A stretch of 64,000 nucleotides of DNA from Streptomyces sp. NRRL F-4489 (lineage in GTDB: Bacteria > Actinomycetota > Actinomycetes > Streptomycetales > Streptomycetaceae). Of this stretch, positions 43,039-51,533 are shown one piece after another. A program made the translations under genes and the position numbers. Location of the stretch: assembly GCF_001509485.1 (NCBI RefSeq), contig NZ_LLZI01000287.1:47984-111983 (forward strand), given 5' to 3'. The notes beneath the pieces were generated by a model. It did no database searches. It was given only the letters and a program-made list of their open reading frames with translations, and had not been told where the DNA came from. Each line of letters begins with the position of its first letter. Positions within the stretch are counted from its first letter, which is position 1.

Positions 43039-43830
43039 GTGCCGCGCATGCTCGACGTCAGCGACGACGTTCGCGCCGAGATCGGCGACGAAGAAGCCGA
43101 CCGGCTGCTGGCCGGAGACGACGCCCCCGGCAGCTACGACTGCACCTCCTGCCGGACGCCCGGCGACAGCGAGCGGGAGCGCACCAGCACCGTCCTGTTC
43201 GTGGGCGAGGAGACCGCGGTGCTCGCGTTCGCCCACGCCACGTGCATCCCCTCCCAGGTCGTGCCGGTGTCCGAGGAGCAGCTCCGCGGGGCCGTCCGCT
43301 CCATCACCGGCGAGGACGCCGCCGGCACCACCGGCGCCCCGCCGATCCCCACCGGTGACCGCCAGGCCACCCTCGGCATCACCTGCGGCCTGGTGCTGGT
43401 CAGGGACGAGCTGCACCCGGCCCTCGTGGTGGAGCCCAACGGCCCGATCGCCCGGCCCGGTTCGACGGGCCCGCAGGACGACTTCCTCCCGCTGCTCATC
43501 GAGCACGGCTTCGCGCCGGTGGCGGATCTGAACGTTCTCCCCGGTCCGATCGAGGGCTGGTCCGCGCTGCTGGCCATGGGCAAGCTGCACGCCGTCCTCC
43601 AGTCCGGCGCGGGCGGCAGCCAGTCCGCGTGGTGGCAGGCCCACCAGCCGCTGGCCGTCTCGGACGGCTGGCGCGCCGCGGCCAACAGGGAGAAGACCGT
43701 GCTGATGTATGCCGCGCCCGCGGGCACCATCGGCCATCAGCCGCGCGAGGACCTGATGCGCCAGGCGCTGGAGCAGGCGGCCGCCAAGGGCCTGCTGGTC
43801 GCCGCGTCGATGCCGCTGGCCGGCACCTGA
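43039..43830 (+). CDS. Conserved hypothetical protein
   Basis: The 263-residue protein is unknown to me but well formed: YDCTSCRTPGD (CxxC pair near residue 35), VLFVGEETAVLAFAHATCIPSQVV, GLVLVRDELHPALVVEPNGPI. No membrane segment or signal peptide. Its final third has WWQAHQPLAVSDGWRAAANREKTVLMYAAPAGTIG. GTG 43039 with GAGGAG six bases upstream sets the start; ATG 43018 and 43048 are alternatives. It is preceded by a divergent Rpf gene and followed by another hypothetical. Such genes are conserved near der in Streptomyces. Confidence 0.75.
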   Translation: MPRMLDVSDDVRAEIGDEEADRLLAGDDAPGSYDCTSCRTPGDSERERTSTVLFVGEETAVLAFAHATCIPSQVVPVSEEQLRGAVRSITGEDAAGTTGAPPIPTGDRQATLGITCGLVLVRDELHPALVVEPNGPIARPGSTGPQDDFLPLLIEHGFAPVADLNVLPGPIEGWSALLAMGKLHAVLQSGAGGSQSAWWQAHQPLAVSDGWRAAANREKTVLMYAAPAGTIGHQPREDLMRQALEQAAAKGLLVAASMPLAGT

Positions 43831-43945
43831 CCGCCCGGCGTCCCGATCGCGGGCGCATGACCGCCACAGGGCGGGATTGCGTCCGCGATCAGCCATTTCC
43901 GCCCGAAAGCCGCATCCCGCGGGCACCGGGGTCGTTGGCACCTAC

Positions 43946-44290
43946 GTGCACGCATACGACCCGCCCTCCCGCGCCCAGTACCCCCACACCGTCCCCGGGA
44001 TGCGCCCGGCCCGCGACCACGGCGCGCCGCGCCCCGCCGAGCGCGGTTCGGCCACGCCGATCTACGACGCGCTGTACGCCGAGTACCGCCGCGCCTTCCG
44101 GGCGCTGCCCGGGGACCGTACGGACGAGCCGGAGGTGCCGGAGGCGCTGCGCCGCGCGCACTGGAGCCGGCCGCCGGCGCCGGCGCAGTGGGAGGTGGTG
44201 GGCCGGCAGCCGTTCCGGCCCCGGGGGCCGCTGCCGGCCGCGCTGCCGCCGGCCCGCCGGGACGCGTCCCGGCCGCCCGGCGGCCGCTGA
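43946..44290 (+). CDS. Small conserved hypothetical protein
   Basis: About 114 residues, starting HAYDPPSRAQYPHTVPGMRP, with a helical core SATPIYDALYAEYRRAFRALPGD and a Pro/Arg-rich tail ending in PPGGR. The middle segment looks like a real, conserved actinobacterial protein. GTG 43946 is preferred as it begins the conserved part; a longer version from ATG 43877 is possible. It ends before a hairpin shared with der. Function is unknown. Confidence 0.6.
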   Translation: MHAYDPPSRAQYPHTVPGMRPARDHGAPRPAERGSATPIYDALYAEYRRAFRALPGDRTDEPEVPEALRRAHWSRPPAPAQWEVVGRQPFRPRGPLPAALPPARRDASRPPGGR

Positions 44291-44294
44291 CCCG

Positions 44295-44319
44295 GGGCCC
44301 GGCGGGGCTCGCCGGGCCC
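44295..44319. terminator. Terminator between hypothetical and der
   Basis: Ten base pairs (GGGCCCGGCG with CGCCGGGCCC) and a 5-base loop between convergent ends. Confidence 0.75.
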
Positions 44320-44326
44320 GGAGCGG

Positions 44327-45796
44327 CTACTTCTTCTTGGTCTTGGTGCCGCGCTTCTCGCGGACCCGGACCGAGATGTGGATCGGGGTGCCCTCGAAAC
44401 CGAACTCCTCGCGCAGCCGCCGCTCGATGAAGCGGCGGTAGCCGGCCTCCAGGAAGCCGGAGGCGAAGAGCACGAACCGCGGCGGCTTGGTGCCGGCCTG
44501 GGTGCCGAAGAGGATCCGGGGCTGCTTGCCGCCGCGGATCGGGTGCGGGTGGGAGGCCACGATCTCGCCGAGGAAGGCGTTCAGCCGCCCGGTGGGGATC
44601 CGGGTCTCCCAGCCCGCCAGCGCGGTCTCGATCGCCGGGACCAGCTTCTCCATGTGGCGGCCGGTGCGCGCGGAGACGTTGACCCGCATCGCCCACGGGA
44701 CCTGGACGAGGTCCCGCTCGATCTCCCGCTCCAGATAGAAGCGGCGCTCCTCGTCGAGGGTGTCCCACTTGTTGTACGCGATGACCAGGGCGCGCCCGGC
44801 CTCCACGGCCATCGTGATGATCCGCTGGTCCTGGACGCTGATGGACTCGCCGGCGTCGATCAGGACGACCGCGACCTCGGCCTTCTCCACGGCGGCGGCG
44901 GTGCGCAGCGAGGCGTAGTAGTCGGCGCCCTCCTGGAGGTGGACGCGGCGGCGGATGCCGGCGGTGTCGACGAACTTCCAGGTCTTGCCGCCCAGTTCGA
45001 TCAGTTCGTCGACCGGGTCGCGGGTGGTGCCGGCGAGTTCGTTGACGACCACCCGCTCCTCGCGGGCGAGCTTGTTCAGCAGCGAGGACTTGCCGACGTT
45101 CGGGCGGCCGATGAGGGCGATCCGGCGGGGGCCGCCGACGGTGGCGCCGAAGGTCTGCGCGGGCGCCTCGGGGAGCGCCTCCAGGGCGGCGTCGAGCATG
45201 TCGCCGGTGCCGCGGCCGTGCAGCGCGGAGACCGGGTACGGCTCGCCGAGGCCCAGCGACCACAGCATCGCCGCGTCGGCCTCGCCGGAGGGGCCGTCGA
45301 CCTTGTTGGCGACCAGCACCACCGGCTTGCCGGCCCGGCGCAGCAGCTTGACCACGGCCTCGTCGGTGTCGGTGGCGCCGACCTTGGCGTCCACCACGAA
45401 GACCACCGCGTCGGCGGCCTCGATGGCGAACTCGGCCTGCATCGCCACGGACGCGTCGATGCCGAGGACGTCCTGCTCCCAGCCGCCGGTGTCGACGACC
45501 TTGAAGCGGCGGCCGTTCCAGTCGGCCTCGTAGGTGACGCGGTCGCGGGTGACGCCCGGCCGGTCCTCCACGACCGCCTCGCGGCGGCCGATGATGCGGT
45601 TGACCAGTGTCGACTTGCCGACATTGGGGCGGCCGATGACGGCGAGGACCGGGAGCGGGCCGTGGCCGGCCGCGGCGATGTCGCCCTCGACCTCCTCCAG
45701 GTCGAAGCCCTCTTCCGCGGCGAGCTCCATGAACTCCGCGTACTCGGCGTCGCCAAGCGCACCGTGCTCGTCGCCGGTGGGGATCTGCTCGTTCAT
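44327..45796 (-). CDS. der: Ribosome biogenesis GTPase Der (EngA)
   Basis: The 489-residue protein has two GTPase domains: GRPNVGKST (near 60), DTGGW, NKVD, then [17 protein letters not shown] and NKWD, and the KH-like C-terminal domain ending in Lys-rich KKK. It works in 50S subunit assembly. An acidic N-terminal extension of about 50 residues is usual in actinobacteria. ATG 45796 is the best supported start; another at 45820 lacks a ribosome binding site. It follows plsC on the same strand by 70 bases. Confidence 0.95.
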   Translation of the reverse strand: MNEQIPTGDEHGALGDAEYAEFMELAAEEGFDLEEVEGDIAAAGHGPLPVLAVIGRPNVGKSTLVNRIIGRREAVVEDRPGVTRDRVTYEADWNGRRFKVVDTGGWEQDVLGIDASVAMQAEFAIEAADAVVFVVDAKVGATDTDEAVVKLLRRAGKPVVLVANKVDGPSGEADAAMLWSLGLGEPYPVSALHGRGTGDMLDAALEALPEAPAQTFGATVGGPRRIALIGRPNVGKSSLLNKLAREERVVVNELAGTTRDPVDELIELGGKTWKFVDTAGIRRRVHLQEGADYYASLRTAAAVEKAEVAVVLIDAGESISVQDQRIITMAVEAGRALVIAYNKWDTLDEERRFYLEREIERDLVQVPWAMRVNVSARTGRHMEKLVPAIETALAGWETRIPTGRLNAFLGEIVASHPHPIRGGKQPRILFGTQAGTKPPRFVLFASGFLEAGYRRFIERRLREEFGFEGTPIHISVRVREKRGTKTKKK

Positions 45797-45866
45797 GAAG
45801 TCCGTTCCTCGTTCATCCATGTGGTCGGTGGGCCGCGCAAGGGTGGGCCCACTGCTCAAGTGTCGG

Positions 45867-46523
45867 TCAGCGCCCGGTAAGGCGCCGGGCCTGTGCCAGG
45901 TGGGCGGTCAGCCGCTCCTGGATCCGTACGGTCGCCTCGTCCAGCGCCTTACGGGTGCGCCGCCCGCTTCCGTCGCCCGCCTCGAAGGCGTCGCCGAAGA
46001 CGACGTCGACGCGGCCGCGCAGCCGCGGCACGGCCGGGGTGAGCCGGCTGGGGCGGTCGGTGCTGCCGAGCACCGCCACCGGGACGACGGGCGCGCCGGA
46101 GCGCACCGCGAAGTAGGCGAGCCCGGCCCGCAGGGACGCGAAGTCGCCCTCGCCGCGGGTGCCCTCCGGGAAGATGCCCAGCACACCGCCGCCGGCCAGT
46201 ACGCCGAGCGCGTCGGTGATCGCCTTGCGGTCGGTGGTCTGGCGGTCCACCTTCAGCTGCCCGATGCCCCGCAGGAACGGGTCCAGCGGGCCGACGAATG
46301 CTTCCTTCTTGATCAGGAAGTGCACCGGGCGGGGCGCGGTGCCCATCAGCATCGGGCCGTCCAGGCCGTGGGAGTGGTTGACGGCCAGGATCACCGGGCC
46401 GGCCGGCGGCACCCGCCAGGCGCCCAGCACCCGGGGCTTCCACAGGCCGTACATCAGCCCGATGCCGATCCGCCGGCCGATCGCGGCGCCGCGGGGGCTG
46501 GGCGCCATACCGCCGTCGGTCAC
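45867..46523 (-). CDS. 1-acyl-sn-glycerol-3-phosphate acyltransferase (PlsC-like)
   Basis: The 218-residue membrane-associated acyltransferase has the motifs [11 protein letters not shown] (H-x4-D), the [11 protein letters not shown] block, [12 protein letters not shown] (motif III with Glu-Gly) and VVPVAVLGS. It makes phosphatidate from lysophosphatidate. GTG 46523 overlaps the cmk stop in GTGA, so the pair is co-translated, as in other Streptomyces. The C-terminal [16 protein letters not shown] helix is normal. Confidence 0.92.
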   Translation of the reverse strand: MTDGGMAPSPRGAAIGRRIGIGLMYGLWKPRVLGAWRVPPAGPVILAVNHSHGLDGPMLMGTAPRPVHFLIKKEAFVGPLDPFLRGIGQLKVDRQTTDRKAITDALGVLAGGGVLGIFPEGTRGEGDFASLRAGLAYFAVRSGAPVVPVAVLGSTDRPSRLTPAVPRLRGRVDVVFGDAFEAGDGSGRRTRKALDEATVRIQERLTAHLAQARRLTGR

Positions 46524-47263
46524 CGGATGTCCCGCCCCGCCTTCTCGGCCCGGACGCCCTCGATGAGGGTGACCACGCACTCGATGACCTGATCCAGCGT
46601 CAGGTCGGTGGTGTCGACCTCGACGGCGTCGTCGGCCTTGGCCAGCGGCGAGGTCTTGCGGGAGGAGTCGGCGGCGTCCCGCTTGATCAGCGCCTCGCGG
46701 GTGGCGGCCAGGTCGGCGGCGCGCTGGGGGTCGGTGCTCTTCAGCTCGCCGTTGCGGCGGGCCGCCCGGGCCTCCGGGGAGGCGGTCAGGAAGACCTTGA
46801 GGTCGGCGTCGGGCAGGACCGTTATGCCGATGTCCCGGCCCTCGACGACGATGCCGTGCGCGGCCTCGGCGGCGATGGTGCGCTGGAGGTCGGTGATCAG
46901 CGCGCGCACCTCGGGGACCGCGCTGACCGCGCTGACCGCGGCGGTGACCTCGGCGCTGCGGATCGGCCCGGACGCGTCCACCCCGTCGACGGTGATGGCC
47001 GGCGCGGCCGGGTCCGTACCGGAGACGATCACCGGCTTGGCGCTGGCGTCGGCCACCGCGACCGGGTCGTTCACATCGATGCCGTTGGTCAGCATCCACC
47101 ACGTGATCGCGCGGTACTGGGCGCCGGTGTCGAGGTAGCCGAGGCCGAGCTTGCCGGCGACGGCCTTGGACGTGCTGGACTTGCCCGTGCCTGCGGGGCC
47201 GTCGATGGCGACAATCACTGCTGCCGGGGCGGTCCGGTCGGCGGTTTCCACGGTGATGAACAC
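46520..47263 (-). CDS. cmk: Cytidylate kinase
   Basis: The 247-residue kinase has a P-loop IDGPAGTGKSS (about 19-29), YLDTGAQYRAIT for the CMP site, GRDIGITVLPDADLKVFLTAS and RRNGEL...REALIKRDAADSSRKTSPL, all typical of Cmk. It phosphorylates CMP and dCMP. Start GTG 47263; a GTG four codons later (47251) is an alternative. It leads into plsC and der. Confidence 0.95.
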   Translation of the reverse strand: MFITVETADRTAPAAVIVAIDGPAGTGKSSTSKAVAGKLGLGYLDTGAQYRAITWWMLTNGIDVNDPVAVADASAKPVIVSGTDPAAPAITVDGVDASGPIRSAEVTAAVSAVSAVPEVRALITDLQRTIAAEAAHGIVVEGRDIGITVLPDADLKVFLTASPEARAARRNGELKSTDPQRAADLAATREALIKRDAADSSRKTSPLAKADDAVEVDTTDLTLDQVIECVVTLIEGVRAEKAGRDIR

Positions 47264-47349
47264 CTTTCTTGATACGCGGGCGCGTCCAGGGGCGCGAAGA
47301 GCGCCTCGGACAAGGTTACTGGCTCACCCGCGGCGGGCCGTCCGCGGTG

Positions 47350-48435
47350 TCACTGCCGGATCGACCACCCCCGCTCGCGCAGCTCGGCGGTCAGCCCCGG
47401 CACCGCCTTGGGCTCGACCATGAGCTGGATGAAGCCGGCCTGCTGGCCGGTGGCGTGCTCGATCCGGACGTCCTCGATGTTGACCCCGGCGCGGTCCGCG
47501 TCGGCGAAGATCCGGGCCAGCTCGCCTGGCTGGTCGCCGATGTAGACCGCGACGATCTCGTACGCGGCCGGGGCTGCGCCGTGCTTGCCGGGGACCCGCT
47601 CGCGGCCGGCGTTGCCGCGGCGGAGGACGTCCTCGATGCCGTCGGCGCCGGAGCCGCGCTTGTCCTCGTCGGCGGACTCCAGGGCGCGCAGCGCGCGGAC
47701 CGTGGCGTCGAGGTCGGCGGCGACCTCGGTGAGCACGTCGGCGACCGGGCCGGGGTTGGCGGAGAGGATGTCGATCCACATCGCGGGATCGGAGGCGGCG
47801 ATCCGGGTGACGTCCCGTATGCCCTGGCCGCACAGGCGCACCGCGGTCTCGTCGGCGCCTTTGAGGCGGGCCGCGACCAGGCTGGAGACCAGCTGCGGGG
47901 TGTGCGAGACCAGGGCGACGGCGCGGTCGTGGGCGTCGGCGTCCATCACCACCGGGACGGCCCGGCACAGCGCGACCAGCTCCAGGGCGAGATTGAGCAC
48001 CTCGGTGTCGCCGTCGCGGCCCGGGGTGAGGACCCAGGGGCGGCCCTCGAAGAGGTCGGCGGTCGCGGCCAGCGGGCCGGAGCGCTCCTTGCCGGCCATC
48101 GGGTGGGTGCCGAGGTAGCGGGAGAGGTCGCAGCCGAGCGCCTCCAGCTGGCGGCGCGGGCCGCCCTTGACGCTGGCGACGTCGATGTACGCCCGGGCGG
48201 CGCCGCGCCGGATGGCGCCGGCCAGCGCGGCCGCGACGTGCGCCGGGGGGACCGCGACGACGGCGAGGTCGACCGGGCCGTCCGGCGGCTCGGCGGTGCC
48301 GGCGCCGAGCGCGGCGGCGGTCAGCGCCTGGGCGTGGTCGTGGTCCTCCAGGAAGACCTGGACGCCGCGGGCGCTGAGGGCCAGCGCGGCGGAGGTGCCG
48401 ATCAGGCCCGTTCCGATGACGAGGGCGGTTCTCAC
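47350..48435 (-). CDS. tyrA: Prephenate dehydrogenase with ACT domain
   Basis: The 361-residue protein starts with a NAD-binding motif ALVIGTGLIGTSAALAL, contains YLGTHPMAGKERSGP with the catalytic His, the SHTPQLVSSLVAARL helix and CGQGIRDVTRIAASDPAMW. A C-terminal ACT-like regulatory domain (VAVYIGDQPGELARIFADADRAGVNIEDVRIEH) follows. It converts prephenate toward tyrosine. GTG 48435 overlaps the aroH stop in GTGA. Confidence 0.94.
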   Translation of the reverse strand: MRTALVIGTGLIGTSAALALSARGVQVFLEDHDHAQALTAAALGAGTAEPPDGPVDLAVVAVPPAHVAAALAGAIRRGAARAYIDVASVKGGPRRQLEALGCDLSRYLGTHPMAGKERSGPLAATADLFEGRPWVLTPGRDGDTEVLNLALELVALCRAVPVVMDADAHDRAVALVSHTPQLVSSLVAARLKGADETAVRLCGQGIRDVTRIAASDPAMWIDILSANPGPVADVLTEVAADLDATVRALRALESADEDKRGSGADGIEDVLRRGNAGRERVPGKHGAAPAAYEIVAVYIGDQPGELARIFADADRAGVNIEDVRIEHATGQQAGFIQLMVEPKAVPGLTAELRERGWSIRQ

Positions 48436-48827
48436 TGGGCGATGTCCTTCCGGAGGGCCGCGGCGGCGCCGAGGTACACATGGGCGAGCGCGGACCTGGG
48501 CCGCTCGGTCTCGACGTGGGCCAGCACCCGCACGACCCGGGCCATGGCGCCGGCCACGTCCAGCTCCTGGGCGCAGATCAGCGGGACGTCCGTGATGCCC
48601 AGGGCGCGGGCGGCGGCGGCCGGGAAGTCGCTGCGCAGATCGGGCGTGGCGGTGAACCACACGCTGATCAGGTCGTCCGGCACCAGGCCGTTGCGCTCCA
48701 ACAAGGCGGTGAGCAGCGCGCCGACCTGCTCCCGCATGTGCTCCGCGTCGTCCCGCTCCAGCTGGACGGCCCCGCGCACGGCCCGTACCGCCACGTCCCG
48801 GCTCCCCTGCGTCGTGATCGTACGCAC
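48432..48827 (-). CDS. aroH: Chorismate mutase, AroH type
   Basis: The 131-residue protein has the AroH trimer fold: RAVRGAVQLERDDAEHMREQVGALLTALL at the N-terminus, SVWFTATPDLRSDFPAAAARALG, and PLICAQELDVAGAMARVVRVLAHV. The active-site Arg in RGA and the Glu in the QLE segment are kept. It turns chorismate into prephenate for the coupled tyrA product. Starts at GTG 48827 with a weak ribosome binding site. Confidence 0.95.
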   Translation of the reverse strand: MRTITTQGSRDVAVRAVRGAVQLERDDAEHMREQVGALLTALLERNGLVPDDLISVWFTATPDLRSDFPAAAARALGITDVPLICAQELDVAGAMARVVRVLAHVETERPRSALAHVYLGAAAALRKDIAQ

Positions 48828-48932
48828 CCGTCCGGGTACGCACTGATCAGCCTAACCAGCGCCACTGACAACCGTTCCCCGCACCGGGAATCCGGTGGCC
48901 GGCGGCGCGGCCGCCCGGCGAGAATCACCGCC

Positions 48933-49901
48933 ATGCCGACCGCCTCCGCCCCCGGGCCCGCGCCGCTGAGCGCGCCGCCGCCGCTCTCCGGCCACGACCT
49001 CGTCACCGGGCACACCGTCTACGCCTGCGTGATGGGCTCGCGCGCCTTCGGGCTGGCCACCGGGGCCAGCGACACCGACCGGCGGGGGGTCTACCTCGCG
49101 CCGACCGCGCTCTTCTGGCGCTTCGGGAAGCCGCCCGCCCATGTGGACGGACCGGGGGCCGAGCAGTTCTCGTGGGAGCTGGAGCGGTTCTGCGAGCTGG
49201 CGCTGCGCGCCAACCCCACCGCCCTGGAGTGCCTGCACTCCCCGCTCGTGGAGTACGCCGACGCCACCGGCCGGGAGCTGCTGGCGCTGCGCGGCGCGTT
49301 CCTCTCCCGTGAGGCGCAGGGCGTCTACGTACGCTTCGCGGCCAGGCGGCTCAAGCAGCTGCGGGCCGAGGTGGCCCGGGGCGGCGCGCCCCACTGGAAG
49401 CAGGCGATGCACCTGCTGCGCGCCCTGGCCTGCGCCCGCGACCTGGTCCGTACGGGCACGCTGACGCTGGAGGTCGGCGCGGCCCGCGAGGAGCTGCTGG
49501 CGGTGCGGCGCGGCGAGGTGGCCTGGGAGGCCGTGGAGCGCCGGGTGGCGGCGCTGGCCGAGGAGGCCGAGGCGGCGCTTCCCGGCTCGCCGCTGCCGGC
49601 GGAGCCGGACCGGGCCCGTACGACGAGGTCGTGCAGCGCGTCCCGGCCGGACGGGGCGTCCGGGAGGGCGGTGGCGGCCTGGGCGGCGTCCAGCCGGGCG
49701 TGCAGGGCGGCTATGTCGGCCCGCAGCCGCTCGGGGTCCACCAGGGCGCCGGCCGCGCCGTGCTCGGCCGCCTCCTTGGCCGCGATCAGCTCGGGGAGGT
49801 ACGCGGGCGCGCCCGGCTCGCCGGCCAGGGTGGGCAGATGGGCCTCCAGGCGGCCGGTGGCCATGAGGTGGATCCCGGTCAGCAGCACCCGCAGCGTGTA
49901 G
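48933..49901 (+). CDS. Nucleotidyltransferase-superfamily protein, 3' end lost and read through
   Basis: Residues 1-229 form a real nucleotidyltransferase-like protein (COG3541-like): VYACVMGSRAFGLATGASDTDRRGVYLAP with the GSxxxG...DxD motif (GSRAFG, SDTD), and a helical domain (LERFCELALRANPTALECLHSP). At about 49619 the natural-looking sequence ends (EPDRAR) but no stop occurs; the frame continues 93 codons inside the 3' part of the opposite-strand gene as Ser/Arg-rich shadow. The start is ATG 48933. Real function of these proteins is unknown. Confidence 0.7.
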   Translation: MPTASAPGPAPLSAPPPLSGHDLVTGHTVYACVMGSRAFGLATGASDTDRRGVYLAPTALFWRFGKPPAHVDGPGAEQFSWELERFCELALRANPTALECLHSPLVEYADATGRELLALRGAFLSREAQGVYVRFAARRLKQLRAEVARGGAPHWKQAMHLLRALACARDLVRTGTLTLEVGAAREELLAVRRGEVAWEAVERRVAALAEEAEAALPGSPLPAEPDRARTTRSCSASRPDGASGRAVAAWAASSRACRAAMSARSRSGSTRAPAAPCSAASLAAISSGRYAGAPGSPARVGRWASRRPVAMRWIPVSSTRSV

Positions 49902-50425
49902 AGCAGCGGTTTCAGCTCGCCGGTCCTCTCGAAGAGCCGCCACTGGGGGCCGGCGAAGCCCCGGTAGTGGTGGGCGTGGTGCGAGGTCACGAACCCCGGG
50001 GCGAGCGCGATCAGCTCCTGGTGGACAGGGGTGGTGTGGACGACCAGCGGGGAGAGCAGCTGCTCCAGTACGTAGCCGTTGCGGCGCAGCAGCAGGCGGG
50101 CGAACTTCCGCAGATCGTGCGTGACCAGGTCGGTCTCGACGCCGTCCCGCTCCCCCATCAGCGTCCGGGTCTCCTCCGGCTCGCGCAGCCCGACCAGGGC
50201 GGCCACCGGCAGCAGGTGGGCGCCGCGCAGGTCCACGTCGGAGTCGCGGGAGGGGAAGCCGTAGAGGTGGGCGCCGGAGACGGTGGCGAAGAGCAGCGGG
50301 TCGCGCTGGTCGGCCACCAGGGCGGTGAGGTCGATGGGGGGCACTCCGGCCGCCTGGAGGACGGCGACCGAGGGCCCGGTGGCCGCAGCCCCACCGCTCC
50401 CAGCAGTCACAGATAACTCAGACAT
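49325..50425 (-). CDS. Nucleotidyltransferase-superfamily protein, 3' end lost and read through
   Basis: About the first 270 of 366 residues are genuine: DPLLFATVSGAHLYGFPSRDSDVDLRGAHLLP (GS-like and DxD motif), ETDLVTHDLRKFARLLLRRNGYVLEQLLSP, and a helical domain through ALHDLVVRAR. At about 49611 it runs on into the antisense of the convergent gene, giving a tail of Ser/Ala-rich shadow to 49325. It belongs to the same nucleotidyltransferase group as the convergent gene. ATG 50425 has GGGAGG upstream and overlaps the ADP-ribosylglycohydrolase stop by 8 bases, so they are co-translated. Confidence 0.7.
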   Translation of the reverse strand: MSELSVTAGSGGAAATGPSVAVLQAAGVPPIDLTALVADQRDPLLFATVSGAHLYGFPSRDSDVDLRGAHLLPVAALVGLREPEETRTLMGERDGVETDLVTHDLRKFARLLLRRNGYVLEQLLSPLVVHTTPVHQELIALAPGFVTSHHAHHYRGFAGPQWRLFERTGELKPLLYTLRVLLTGIHLMATGRLEAHLPTLAGEPGAPAYLPELIAAKEAAEHGAAGALVDPERLRADIAALHARLDAAQAATALPDAPSGRDALHDLVVRARSGSAGSGEPGSAASASSASAATRRSTASQATSPRRTASSSSRAAPTSSVSVPVRTRSRAQARARSRCIACFQWGAPPRATSARSCLSRLAAKRT

Positions 50426-51443
50426 CCCACGCCTCCCCCAGCGCCAGCAGGTCCGCGCGGTACTCGATCCGGTCCGCCCACTCCCGGGGCCAGGCGCCGG
50501 CACCGAGGTGGGCCCCGGCGAAGGCGCCGGTCAGGCAGGCGATCGAGTCGGAGTCGCCGGAGCTGCAGGCGGCCCGGCGGAGCGCGGTGAGCGGTTCGTC
50601 CGGGAAGAGCAGGAAGCAGAGCAGCCCGGTGGCCAGCGCCTCCTCGGCGATCCAGCCGAGGCCGGTGGCCGCGCAGGGGTCGGCCTCCCGGTCGGGTGCG
50701 GCCAGCGCCGCGTCCAGGCGGTCCAGGACGCCCAGGCACTCGTCCCAGCCGCGGGCGATGAAGGCGGCCGGCGACGCGGCCGGGGAGCGCCGCCACAGGT
50801 CGCCCAGCCAGTCCTCGCGATAGGTGGTGCGCTGGGTGCGGGCGTACCCGCGCAGCAGGCCCGGCAGCCCGGCGGGCGGCTCGCCGGCGGCCAGGACGCG
50901 TACGGCGTACGCGGTGAGGTCGGCGGCCGCGAGCCCGGTGGGGTGCCCGTGGGTCAGCGCGGCCTGGAATTGCGCGGCGCCGGCCCGCTGCCCCGGGGTG
51001 AGCCCGGGGACGAGGCCCACCGGGGCGACGCGCATGTTGGCGCCGCACCCCTTGGACCCGATCTGGCTGGCCTCGGTCCACGGCCGCCCCGGCTCGTCGA
51101 GCAGGGCGCAGGCCCGCAGGCAGGTGCCGCCCGGGGCGCGGTTGTTCTCGGGCGAGCGCCACCAGGCCACGTACGCCTGCCGGAGCGGCGGTTCGAGCGC
51201 GGCGGCGGTCAGCCCGGCGCCGCCCGGCGCGGCGCGCAGCGCGTGCCCCAGGGCCAGCGTCATCTGGGTGTCGTCGCTGACCAGGGCGGGTTCGGGCAGC
51301 GCCAGCTCCCGCCAGGGTCCGTACCGCGCCAGGATCTCCGGTACGTCGTGGAACTCGGTCGGATATCCGAGCGCGTCACCGAGCGCCAGCCCGATGAGCG
51401 AGCCGGTCGCGGCCCCCGCCACTGCCCCCATCGCTTCCCCCAT
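50418..51443 (-). CDS. ADP-ribosylglycohydrolase family protein
   Basis: The 341-residue protein has the dimetal hydrolase signatures: GSLIGLALGDALGYPTEF at the start, SDDTQMTLAL near 54, GSKGCGANMRVAPVGLV, and the C-terminal SSGDSDSIACLTGAFAGAHLGA with its metal-binding Asp residues. It would remove ADP-ribose from proteins, nucleic acids or small molecules. ATG 51443 lies directly after a long inverted repeat that includes its ribosome binding site. It is coupled to a nucleotidyltransferase gene. Confidence 0.92.
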   Translation of the reverse strand: MGEAMGAVAGAATGSLIGLALGDALGYPTEFHDVPEILARYGPWRELALPEPALVSDDTQMTLALGHALRAAPGGAGLTAAALEPPLRQAYVAWWRSPENNRAPGGTCLRACALLDEPGRPWTEASQIGSKGCGANMRVAPVGLVPGLTPGQRAGAAQFQAALTHGHPTGLAAADLTAYAVRVLAAGEPPAGLPGLLRGYARTQRTTYREDWLGDLWRRSPAASPAAFIARGWDECLGVLDRLDAALAAPDREADPCAATGLGWIAEEALATGLLCFLLFPDEPLTALRRAACSSGDSDSIACLTGAFAGAHLGAGAWPREWADRIEYRADLLALGEAWDV

Positions 51444-51449
51444 GAGAAA

Positions 51450-51487
51450 ACCACCCCTTAATCGTCAACGTGACATTAAGGGGTGGT
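51450..51487. promoter_or_regulatory. Long inverted repeat covering the ADP-ribosylglycohydrolase ribosome binding site
   Basis: ACCACCCCTTAAT (51450-51462) pairs perfectly with ATTAAGGGGTGGT (51475-51487); inside is GTCA-ACG-TGAC. In the mRNA the downstream arm holds AAGGGG, the ribosome binding site, and is followed by TTTTCTC and the ATG. It could be an operator, a translation switch or an attenuator. Confidence 0.7.
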
Positions 51488-51533
51488 GGGCGGCCTCCGC
51501 AAGCGCCGCCGGCCCCGGAGGGCCGGCCGGCCG

